Assembly: GCA_022266195.1 (NCBI GenBank)
Contig: WHVY01000006.1
Location: 4,030,001-4,094,000, forward strand
Source of the DNA: Tetranychus cinnabarinus
Taxonomy: Eukaryota > Arthropoda > Arachnida > Trombidiformes > Tetranychidae
DNA: 64,000 bases
Direction of reading: 5' to 3'
Shown here piece by piece: positions 25,555 to 36,600 of the stretch (the stretch's first letter is position 1; the number at the start of each line of letters is the position of its first letter). The notes beneath the pieces are model-generated. The model was not told where the DNA came from. It worked only from the letters and a program-made list of their open reading frames with translations, and did not search any database. The position numbers and the translations under genes were made by a program.

Positions 25555-26913
25555 TCAACTTGAAAGTAATCTCCTTAATCTATCATTTTCTTTGCGTAAT
25601 TTTTCAATCAGATTCTGGTCCTCTTTTTCAGACGCATTTTCATCTAGTTGCACTGCTTTCGCCATCACAGCGGACATTTCATTAATTTTTTCAAATTGAC
25701 GAGCTAAGGCTGCTTCATGATCATCTAGTGTTAACTGGTCTGGTAGAATTAACTTTGTTTCAGAGAAACGTCCGGTCAGTTCTCTGTATTTGTTCATTAA
25801 AAACTGTACAGTTACTTGATATTCCTCCAATGCTTTACTTAATTGCTCGTTTTCATATTTAAGTTCTCTCAGCTGCTTGGATTCCATCTGAAGTGTGTGA
25901 ATTAAATTAGCTCTTCTACTGTTTCGATTTTGTTTGATTGAATTATTTTCTTTTTTGGTAGTCTTTTCACTTTTAACCATAGATTCCATGAGTAAGAACA
26001 GTCTGTCAACCTCAACCATACTGCATTTCCACTCTTCAAGTCTTGTCGGGCTTTTCATCACCTCAAGTATACCTTTTATCCTCTGCGTAACCTCCAGCGG
26101 TTGAGTCCCTTGTGTTTTCTCAGTGACGAGTTGATCATTATTACGATCCAATAATTGGAAGCAAGTAATGAATGCATTATCAACATTAATATTATTATGA
26201 GCCGAGGTTTCAATAATAGGCACGATCCCTCGGAATTCTTTCCTATTGACCAATTTTTCAGCCTCTCTCAAATAAAATTCATTTGCTTCATCGTGTTTAG
26301 TTGTTACCAAAACAACTGGTTTCTTGGTTTTGATAAGATTGTTCAATATTAGTCCAGTATACTCGATAGCTTTGTCCAAACTTCTTCCTTGTACCTCACT
26401 AACATCAAAAACACAAACAAAAGCGTCAACTAGAAATCGTCCATCATTAAGATATTTCTGTTCGTATTCTTTTTCTATTCCTAGTTGGTTTTTACAGATG
26501 TACATCAGTTTATCGGTCGAGCATAATCGAGTTGCTGCACATCTTTTATAATATGGCTCAGTTTTTCCAGTCTTGAAAGGTTGAAAGCAGGAATCATCAA
26601 TGAATTCGGTTTGCTCAATCACACTGAAGGTTACTTCTGTTCCTTCATTGACCAGTTTTGTCACTTCTCCCCAATAAAGCCAGTGATCATTGTTTACGAC
26701 TCGTCCACTAAAATCTGTTTGACTGAGAACCGATATGTGCTCTTTATGATAGTCACCAGCAAATGGTCGGACAAAACGATTGCACAGACACGATTTACCA
26801 ACACCCTTACATCCTTTCTCTTTTTCCGATCCAGAAAGACCAACAACTGCGACATTAAACGTTTTGGTGGACAAATGCTGGTGGTTCTCCACCTTTTTTG
26901 TCACCCTCCTCAT
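25555..26913 (-). CDS. Chimeric protein: p190 N-terminal GTPase domain + SIKE/FGFR1OP2-like coiled coil, 452 aa
   Basis: Intact single-exon frame with ATG and TGA stop. Residues 1-256 match the neighbouring p190 GTPase domain with about 13 substitutions; the P-loop (GCKGVGKS), TKHDE and ETSAH motifs all survive. After DRN the sequence changes completely. Residues about 257-452 are Lys/Glu-rich and coiled-coil, with QLRELKYENEQLSKALEEYQ, FLMNKYREL and INEMSAVMAKAVQLDE, which I recognise as the SIKE/FGFR1OP2 family (STRIPAK-complex coiled-coil proteins). There is no stop or frameshift at the join, and the duplicated p190 upstream region is retained, so it probably uses a copied promoter. The usual SIKE N-terminus is poorly conserved or missing. 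Function as a GTP-regulated STRIPAK adaptor is only inference. Confidence 0.85.
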   Translation of the reverse strand: MRRVTKKVENHQHLSTKTFNVAVVGLSGSEKEKGCKGVGKSCLCNRFVRPFAGDYHKEHISVLSQTDFSGRVVNNDHWLYWGEVTKLVNEGTEVTFSVIEQTEFIDDSCFQPFKTGKTEPYYKRCAATRLCSTDKLMYICKNQLGIEKEYEQKYLNDGRFLVDAFVCVFDVSEVQGRSLDKAIEYTGLILNNLIKTKKPVVLVTTKHDEANEFYLREAEKLVNRKEFRGIVPIIETSAHNNINVDNAFITCFQLLDRNNDQLVTEKTQGTQPLEVTQRIKGILEVMKSPTRLEEWKCSMVEVDRLFLLMESMVKSEKTTKKENNSIKQNRNSRRANLIHTLQMESKQLRELKYENEQLSKALEEYQVTVQFLMNKYRELTGRFSETKLILPDQLTLDDHEAALARQFEKINEMSAVMAKAVQLDENASEKEDQNLIEKLRKENDRLRRLLSS

Positions 26914-27231
26914 AGTCCATGATGAAGAAGATGGCTTTGATGAGCTATCGTAAAAAGCCAGTTGTGATGATGATGTAAATCAAATTTCCAAAAGAATATG
27001 ATGTAAATAACAGGATAGATGATAGATAGATGATCCAAGATGATTAAAATACAAAATATGCTTGTGTTTTAGCAATATATTGAATGAGATTTTCACACAA
27101 CATTTAAATAATACTATGTGCAGTTAAAAGAAAGTATAGCTATAAATGACAAGGGACAGAAACGACATTATCAATAACACATCAACATGTTGTACACAGC
27201 ATAACAAGATGAGGTGACAAGGATATAGATA
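26139..27231 (-). repeat. Tandem segmental duplication, daughter copy
   Basis: This is the second copy of the p190 promoter plus first-exon segment, 1093 bp against 1091 bp in the parent. Small indels are confined mainly to the non-coding upstream part (for example an extra GATAGATAGAT run near 27020), while the coding part is indel-free except at its very start. That pattern suggests selection on the reading frame. Confidence 0.9.
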
Positions 27232-27987
27232 AAGTTTTTGGTTGAGACAGAAAGTGTAGAGAGATGGCGCTAAATTTGATTGCAACCTCTTAATCAGTTT
27301 GTTAATTTTATGGTTAGTTAAATGACAGATTTAAAATTATCATAATTATTAATAATTAAAAGAAACAGTAGCATTGTTTAAAATCAGTCGGTCGCGTTTG
27401 ATGCGAAACGTTTTCTTTCAGAGAAAAAGCAACAGTAACTAACCAATGTAGCTGTTCAAAGACAATCTTCGGTAACTCAACAATTTTCAATTGTGTATAT
27501 CATTAAACCATTTTTTAACTGTTTCACGTTTAATTGTTGCCAAATTTTAATCTTTTAAGGTGAATGGAAGTTTCAAATGAGAGAAATCACAAAGAACTCA
27601 GAAAAAAGAGTAAAATTTCAGGTGTTTAAAGAGTCTAAATTTTCAAGTTACTCTGACAAGTTTTCATTTGTTTCTTTGTATAGGACCTAAATTCAATTCA
27701 GTTTCAGGTTTTTTTTATATTTTGATTACCTTCTTCTCACTTTTTATCACTCTCGCTCTTCCAATGTCTCTTCATCTCTCTCTTTCCTCTCATCCTTCTC
27801 TTCTCCCTCTCTTGCTCTTTTCTTGTTTATTCCGGTATTTAAATCGCCTTCAAACCGTTGAGTTTTCACCAGATATTACACAGCAAACGGAGAAGTGGCT
27901 TGACAAAGACTTTACCCTGTGTCCATCATCAACTCATCTAACATCAACAGTTTCAACAATCAAGTGTTGTTAAATAATTAATCAACA
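27232..27987. other. Upstream region of the chitin-binding protein gene
   Basis: This A+T-rich spacer includes a pyrimidine-rich tract at about 27715-27840 (mostly C and T on plus). It creates a spurious 101-codon frame at 27668-27973. It probably holds the promoter and 5' UTR of the chitin-binding gene that starts at 27988; no clear TATA box was found. Confidence 0.5.
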
Positions 27988-29704
27988 ATGGATTTAACCT
28001 GCAAATTATTGTTTCTATTATCGTACATCTCAATCCTGGTAACCACTCAAGTTCAATCAAAAGTAAGTTTCTTCTTAAACAATAATAACAACAGCTATTC
28101 CTTTTGTTTTACAATTAAGTCTCCAATGGAACCCCTTTAACAGACCAAGAAAATTTTCATCAGAATCAGTGTATTTTACCCAGAACAAGTTCGATTCCTG
28201 TATATACAGTGAAATAAGTTTGAATTGTGATGATTTCAAGAATCAATCGGAAATTTTTAAAGTTCATTCAGAAAACTCAAAATCTTCTTTCAAATTAGCT
28301 AAAACAAATCTCATAAACAAAGAGATTTTAAGAAAAGGTGTTGGATTTTTTACTAGCTTTCAATGGATATTGAATAGATGAGCTTCCAATCAATTTTTAA
28401 AACTGACTCAATTCCAATTTATTTCACTGATAAATGGAATGATTCAGTGATTTTGTTTTTGTTTTCAATTTCTTTCATCAATAGTCTTAATTTCTGTTGC
28501 GGTTTCGCCAGCTTCTGACCAATTTAATCTGTTTTATTTATAAATTATCAGCAATTTTCTCCACTGAATTTAAGTCAATTTTATAGTTGAGTTTTGCGTA
28601 AAATTGCAAGTTTGAATATTTAATTTATTTCAATCACAGATCAACTTGAAAAGTTCCCCATCAACTTCAATAGCCTTTGGACAACGTATCGGTGCCTCAA
28701 TCAGTTCATACTCTCTTCCCATCTTTAATCTTGGCTCATCTCCGTCTAACATGCAAGCAGATTGTTCAGGAGATGCTCTATTTGGAATGTATGCTGATTT
28801 AACCTCTGGCTGCAGTTCATATCATGTTTGTCACGGAGGCCGTAAAGATACCTTTACATGTCCAGAAGGAACCTTGTTCAGTCAAGAGTTGATGACTTGT
28901 GATTACTGGTATCGTGTTTCCTGTGGATCCTCTAATGGTGAAGGTTTCAACTATTCACCCGTGCAACCACCACAACAACCCCAACCACCGCCACCTCAAA
29001 CCTATTACCCTTCTTGGTCTCCACCATCAGAAGTGCCCTCACCAGGAACCTACAACCCATCTGGTTCAATTCCAGTTTTTCCTCAATTCCCATTTTCTCC
29101 ACCCTCACCCTCACCACCTTCACCTCCACCAGCTGAAACCTATCCTTCATTAACACCACCAGTTTCCCCTGAAAGGGAACGACCTGAGACAGAAGAAGAG
29201 CCCAGAACAATCAAACCCCCAACTGGTTTCAATCCATTTGAACCTTCTTCATCTGGTCCCACCCTTCCTATTCCTGTAAACCCAAGTTTATCCCCTCAAT
29301 ACCCACAGTACCCACAAAGCCCTCAAACACCACAATATCCAGTTAACCCTCAGTACCCTCAATATCCTCAATATCCTTCTAGTTTCCCTCAAAGCCCTGC
29401 AAGCCCACCTGATTCCTCACCACCAGCTGGCCAACAGCCACCTTACTTGTTTAACGACTGGAATCAAGATGAACCTGAATGGACTTATGCTTGGATGAAA
29501 AAATTGGACTCATCAAGTGATAAAAAAGTCCCTAATGGTGATGTTAACAATGTCAATAACAAGGATGATGTACCTTTAACTGGACAACCTTTTGATTTTA
29601 CTTTGGTTAATGATAAACTAGGAGGACCATCAGCAATTAAGGAAAGATCCGACTCACCAAATCCTTGGCTATTCCCAAGCAATAAATTGTACAAAAAAGC
29701 TTGA
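27988..29704 (+). CDS. Secreted chitin-binding type 2 (CPAP1-like) protein with Pro-rich tail, 379 aa
   Basis: Two exons, 27988-28062 and 28640-29704, joined in phase 0 (1140 nt, 380 codons). The first exon is essentially a signal peptide (MDLTCKLLFLLSYISILVTT). A single peritrophin-A domain (CBM14, chitin-binding type 2) spans about residues 65-118, with six cysteines in the order DCSG, GCSSYHVC, FTCPEG, MTCDYW and VSCG, and aromatic residues typical of the chitin-binding face. The rest is Pro/Ser/Gln/Tyr-rich, including a run of PQYPQYP repeats, and ends in an acidic, Lys-tipped C-terminus. One domain plus a signal peptide and long disordered tail fits cuticular proteins analogous to peritrophins (CPAP1), which act in extracellular cuticle or tracheal matrix. 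A poly(A) signal AATAAA is at 30011-30016. Confidence 0.88.
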
Positions 29705-32700
29705 ACAGTTGTTATTAATAATTGTCTCATCCAAATTGTCTCATTCTAATTGTCTCATTTCACTTTATCTCTCATTGAATCACCTTCTTGTCCCTTCCTG
29801 TTGTTTCATCTTATCATCGATACCATCGTCATCATCTTTGTCATCGACATGATATTATCATTACTCACCATTCAATCAGTTACAATTACTCAATTACCTT
29901 TATTTATTAACAATGTCCAGGTAAACAAATCTAACACCCAAAACAGTCATTTTTATCAAGTTTTGCATCAAAACAATTTGTAGGTTCATTTAATTGAAAT
30001 TATAATCACAAATAAAAATGGGAAAGTGACTAAACATCACAGATTTATGATAATTAATGATGGAATTGAAAGACATCAGATTTTAAACTGATTTTTCAAC
30101 AAACTCAAGATTGTGATTTAACAGTATCTGACTCAACCATTGAGATCACTTGGTAATTTAATTAGTACCAAGTCACCTTATAAGATGTTTACCAATTAAC
30201 GCTTGGTAATGGCAATTTGTGGCAATGATATCATTGAATTAATAATATTGTTTACCAGAGAGTTGTAAGATAATTACAATGAATGCGTTATTACAAAGTA
30301 TAATAGCGATGTTGATTAGTCAGATTGGATTTAAACAATTTTTAAGCTTCCACTCAACTCTATTTGGCACTGGACTCCTTTAAGATTCTTGAATAGCAAT
30401 TAAAATCCTATTGAGCATTAAGGTTGAAATTGTTTTGAATAATTTGTTCCTCGCAAGATATTATGTCAATCGGTTAAGCGAAATATCTTGCATATTGAAT
30501 CCCGTATCCAAATGATTGATACATCATTATTTATATTCAGTTGTTGATGTTGCTGTAGCTGTTATAAATGAGACAAGGTTAATCATTAATGCTATATTAT
30601 ATCAAATTTTAGTTTTGTTTTGTGTTGAAAATTTGTTTAAAAAATAATAAATCATGTACAATAAAGTTAGATGATGAAGAAAACACTGAATTCACGGTCA
30701 ACATCGATTAACAGGTTGATTAAGATCCTTCAAAAATGAACGAAAGGGACACCAAACAAGATGAGCAGATGATGATGATGGCGATGGCGATGGTTGTTGA
30801 TTAACATTAGGCGGTCCTTAATCAACAAATAATCTTGCTAATTTATGATGAATACAATGCTAATCAAGGTGAAAAAAAACCGAAAGGTATGGGTTTTGGT
30901 TGTTGTTTACATCAGCTGAAGATGCTGACTATTAGCCAAAAAGATTACTTTTTATCTTTTTCCAATTAAATGTTTATCAACTGTGTAGGTTGAAGATGAA
31001 AGGGATAAAGTAATGAATGAAGGAAGGAATAAAGAAATGAAGGAATGATGATGATGACAATGGGCGTCTCGGTGGTATGAATGCAAATACCATAATTAAT
31101 CAACACTAACAAGGATGGTTGGTAAAAATGACAAAGAAAATTGTTGACGGTTGTATTGTACTTTGTCCAATTTTACGACTAATTATAAGATTGGATCGAT
31201 TTTCAATTAGATCTTGATTTATCACCTTATTCATGAAGTTATTACACTGATAAAAATAAATTGTTTATCTATTACATTAAAAAATAATGGAAAGGGCATA
31301 AAAAGCATTAAAGCCTTGACCGGGAAATATGAATAAAAAGTATAAAACGCACTTAAAGCATATTACTGTAAGGGTCGATAGACTCATTTATTTATGTACT
31401 TAATAAAGTTGTGTCTTTTGGTTTGTTTTTCAATTTCTTGTCAATATTTAAATTGTTTTATTGTTTTAATTATTTATCCTCAATAATTTAACTTTGTACG
31501 ACGTGTTAACTGTTGCTATTTAGCGCAAGGACAATTATTTGTGACCAATTCAAGGTGAATAAGTCAACATAGGTCCCGATTTCATTTCTTTTTGGTTGGT
31601 ATACTTTTCAGTTAATGTTGTCTTAATGTTATTTTTGAAAGACTACACCTACACTTGTAGATGTTGATTGTTGACTGCTATTATTATTAATTTATATATT
31701 TATTAACGTTGTTATCTCTTCAGATTGGATTCAATGTTATTGGGCGAACAGCAAAAAAAAGTAAAAATTAAGCAAAATAATGGCTATTCAAGTGGAAAAC
31801 AGTACTGGGCTTGGCGTGTGAATCAACACTGATTATCAGCATTGTATTTGATTTGGCAAGCTAAAACCAAAATGACTGACCCATGTTAATTGTCATTGTG
31901 TGCTCAATCACAAACTTGATTCCTGACCAGATTTTTCCAACCTGTCACTCACATCAAAATTCAAGGTAATTGTTGAAAGGTCCACAGTTTTTCATGTCTC
32001 CAAAGACTTATCACACTCTGTCCTATCTTTCAACCTTTTTTTCTGGTAAGATTTGATCGTACATCATGCTTAATAAGGATTAATGTCCAGCAATAACAGT
32101 TTACTAATTGCTTCTTTTTCTTCTTTTACAGTGTAATAGCCTAGTCAGCCAAGTTATTACAGACAAGATTATTGATTAACTGGATATTAAAATGATTAAT
32201 GAATCGTAGAAGCCAGTAAACTTGGTTTATATTATATATATTATTATAATATCTCAAGTTTGCCACACACTCTTCAACCTGCCAGCCAACAATGAACTCA
32301 TTCAAATGAATTGAAAAACTATTGAATTATCATCAAACAATTAAGCTTGGTAAACACTCGCAATAAAGCCTACAAAATGGACATTCAATGATTCTCTTGA
32401 CCACCAGATGATATTTACCTTACTCTTGATTTAACCATTTAAAAATTTTTTACCTCTACTCCCTCATTGCCCATCAGTCAACAGCTGCAATTTACCTGAA
32501 TCCTTTTGTTTGGTTATCAAAGGATGCTGGAAATTACAGAGGAATTCAACATTATTCAATGTTCTACTCGAAATTGATGATTACATATGAATTGTGTTGA
32601 GCAAAAAAAGTGAATGATAAATCCTGTTCAATATTTCTTTGTGAGTGTTTCAAAAATTTTTGAAAAATACCTTATTATCAGCGATTGTAAATGATGATTA

Positions 32701-33689
32701 TGACTGAGTTTGGGTTTACAACAAATTGCTGTTAATATACATTTCTCATGTTGATGGCCTTCGTTTGTTGAATTTTTTGTTTTCACTTTGTGCTTTTAAA
32801 AGTATTGGAGATTCAGTTGAAATAGAAACACGATCTCCGAGCTTTCTCTTTTTTTCTTCTTCATCATCCAACACTCTTTTCCTCTCTGATTTAAACTATT
32901 CCCTGAGAACAATATATTTTTATAATTATTATTTTATTATTGCATACTGATGTTACTGGGTACATCTTGTATTCAAGGTTAACAATGGATAAAACAATTA
33001 AGTCAGTTTCATCATTACCTTGATTCAACCTCAACTTTTGTAATTTGCCTGAAATTAAATCACCTTTTTTATAAGATACAAAATTGATATCACAGACTTT
33101 TTCTCATCCTTTCTTTATCTTAATCGCAATTAAAGCTCAAAATAAATTCAATCCAGCTTCACACAAAGAAAGTTACCATTTCAGCCAACTCAATCTCAAT
33201 GTTTACATGTTAGCCAATTTCAATTGTTTCACATTCTGAAGCAAGTTTACAGTTTAGTTAGCCATTACTTCAAAATCAAGTTCATTAAATTAATGATTAA
33301 GTTAAACACTTGAAATTTACATCCATACTGACATGTAAATATATGGATAACAAAAAAAAATGTAATATCTTTTGTTGAATCATAAAAATATTGATTTTGT
33401 TTACAAAATTTGATTTTGATTTGCTATTTACAAGTAAAAAATACGAGAGCAAATTATCATTAACATAATAATTGTTGGTCAAGCAAAATAATAAAGTCTT
33501 TTTTTTCTGAAAATGATGAGTTCGATATTTGGTGATTTGATGAAATAAAGTAAAGGCCATTTGATGATGTAGATGGTGTAAATGGTTCAATTTGCGAAGT
33601 TGCTTGGCGAAAATTGATCCATATTGAAATGATTAGCAATGATTAACAGTGATTGTCGAATTGACTCAAGATGTTGAGATTTGATTTGA
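29705..33689. other. Intergenic region between convergent chitin-binding and kinase genes
   Basis: The plus-strand chitin-binding gene and the minus-strand kinase converge here, so both 3' UTRs lie in this 4-kb A+T-rich interval. The longest frames (29750-29983, 32726-32950, 33297-33590) are low-complexity and show no family signature. I see no tandem repeat or RNA gene. Confidence 0.5.
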
Positions 33690-36600
33690 CTAAACCTTTT
33701 CACCCGGTGAACTGTACATGATATTGTAATAAGGACCCGATTGAAAGTCACTTAGATCAACATAATCACGACGAGAACTCAACATTTGACCCAAAATTAA
33801 TTTAATTTGAGTAAAGTTTGGCCTCTCTGAAGGATTATTGGACCAACAGGCCTTCATTAAGTTGTAAACCTCTGAGTTGCACCAACGAACCGGCGGTCTC
33901 TCCATAACATAGCCTTCACGGACATTTTTAACCACTTCACCAGCTGTTAAACCAGGATAGGGTGTTGATCCTAAGGTGACAATCTCCCAAAGAAGTATCC
34001 CAAATGACCAAACATCTGATTTGGCAGTAAATATATTTAAGCTCAATGATTCAGGAGCCATCCAACGGATCGGCATTGCTCCTCGAGTTTTTTGCTCATA
34101 ACCATCACGATCATAATTGGTTGCATTACGAGCTAACCCAAAGTCAGCTACTTTACAAACTCGATCTTTGGATATCAGGATATTTCTTGCAGCCAAATCT
34201 CGATGAATTATCTAAATAAGCAACAAAAATATCAATTAGTAAATGAATCAGTAAATGTTATTGACTGACTAGAAATATTACTTCACAATCAGTCTATTGT
34301 GAATCTTATTTTCATTATTGCAGATAATGATGAGTTTTGAGAGTTGTAAAAATCTGTTGAATCAAAATTGCTCTGATTATAATAAAAGTACAATTAGTCT
34401 TCTCGCAAGTCATCAACTCCATCAGTTATTGTGTTCAAATTATCTTTAAATTGAGAAAAATTTGTATACATTTCGCTTCTTGAAATAATTTGGTTTCCAT
34501 TTTTAATCTAATTGTACAACTTGCCACATGTGAAACATTTTTCGCTCAACTCAACTAAACATATCAAAAAATGTATCTAAATGATAAAAAGGCCTTTCTT
34601 TGCCACCAAACAAAGCTCATTTCAAACGCTATTTACCCTGACCGACCATTTAACAATACATTTTTCCGTTCATCAACAAAAAATGTATATATAAATCAAA
34701 CAATTAAGTAAACTAAACATAAACGACGGAATGATTGCAATTTGATTCAAATAATGGACAGAAAAATGACCGACTGGTGTGGAACCGAAATCAAACGATT
34801 TCTTTGACCATTAGCAGCAATAATGAAAATAAGAAGCATTTGGACAATTAAATGAATCCTCATTACTCCATAGCTTGATATAAACTCCATTCCTTTGGCA
34901 ATATGATATGAAAATAAGATTAAATCAGCAATTGTAAATCTGTAATATCCATCATTGTAATAACGATTGTCCTTCCGATACTGTCTAATGTAATTTAATA
35001 ATTTACCATGTTCAACATACTCCATGATAAGATAATACGGAACTAGAAAATGAAATGAAAAGAAATCAAATTAATAACTGTTGATGAAAATTAAATAAAT
35101 TGTCTGGTTAAGAGAAACAAATAAAATATCCAAATCAATTGTCAATCTTGAATATGTGCAATGAGTTAACCCATTAATGTACCTAAAAATGAACCCAAAT
35201 CATCAATATTGTTAAGAGATTGAAGATAATTTACAGTTAAATCTAAGACAGTTAAGTAATTAGATGAATTAATGTATTAACTGAACGAGAAATGGTTGAA
35301 AAATGAATAACAGTCAAGGATGAAACGTGAAGTTCTGACGAATGAAAGTATTATCATGAAATAGGATGAGTAAAATAAATACAATGAGAAAATAATGGTT
35401 AGTATTTAAACTTGTTAATCAAAATAGTGAATGAGTTAAGCTTAAGGCTAAATAATGACGGAGGTTAAGTTAATAATGAGAATTAAAATGAGAGAAAAGC
35501 AACAATTTAAATGATTAATGTTATACTAAAATAAAGAAAAATCAAGGATCACTATCATCATAATGATCATCCTTTCCCTTTTCAATGGTCAACACAATTA
35601 AACAAAGGTAAAAACAATGTTTAACCAATTGGCTTGATTGCAAATTATATTGCTAACCAAAATTAACACGAAAGCAAACCATTAAAATTGAAAAATCAAG
35701 TGAAAGTCATTTTCTAGTTTCACTTGAAATGTAAAAGTCCCAACAATCAGTTAACTATGGATGGCGATTTTGCAGTTAAAAATAGACAATTCAGAGATTA
35801 ATTGTTAGATATGGCAATTTAGATTGTAAATTGAAACATTTACAGTTGGTCGTGGTGCGTACTCATGATGACTTTTGGTGATGTTCAAGAGCGTGTCATT
35901 TAACCTTAATTTTTATCCAAATTATTCAACATTTGCTTGTTCAATTTCATGGTGATGATGGGAAATAAAGTCATCTATTTTCACCAATTTTCACTAAAAA
36001 ATGGCAATGCTTTTAAACCATTTCAATTATTTGGTTAAAACTGGTTGAGATGAACGTGTTAAAGTCACTGGAACGGTTAAACATGTTTACTGTCTCTTCA
36101 TGCATTCATCGATAAAATCAGGTCAAGTCTATTTTAAAGAGACCATTTCTGGTTGTTTTTAAACCCTCTCCTCTCCTGTTATCCAGAAGCTCAATCCAAT
36201 TAACTGATGATATAAAAAAAGGTTGATTGGTGAATGATTATTGTTATCAACATCATTATTTGTCCAAACATGCAAAATGAAACATCATATGTAATTTTGC
36301 CTCATCTTTATCCTCATCAATCTTTCCATTTATCATGCTGATAATTTGCATTACCATAAAGCTGTTATTGTTACCATTATTATCATTACAATTGGCTATG
36401 AAACCTGAACAGTAAACTGAATTAGCATTATTATTTTGAGATTAATAAATGAAAGTTTGCTGGACAATTGAAAGCTCAAGTCTCTTCTTTGCAACCAGGT
36501 TAACCAGATTTGATAAATTAGTTGGTTCAACTTTTGATTGTCCAATATTGACAATCAACAACAACCAATTGAAGGTAAGGCCTGAAGGTAATAGCTATTA

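Noticed and set aside
23900..26922. Several plus-strand frames of 65-113 codons, repeated in both copies
   Set aside because: They are antisense to the conserved GTPase coding exon and its duplicate; repetition follows from the duplication.
27668..27973. 101-codon plus-strand frame
   Set aside because: Caused by a pyrimidine-rich tract upstream of the chitin-binding gene; Leu/Ser/Phe-rich noise.
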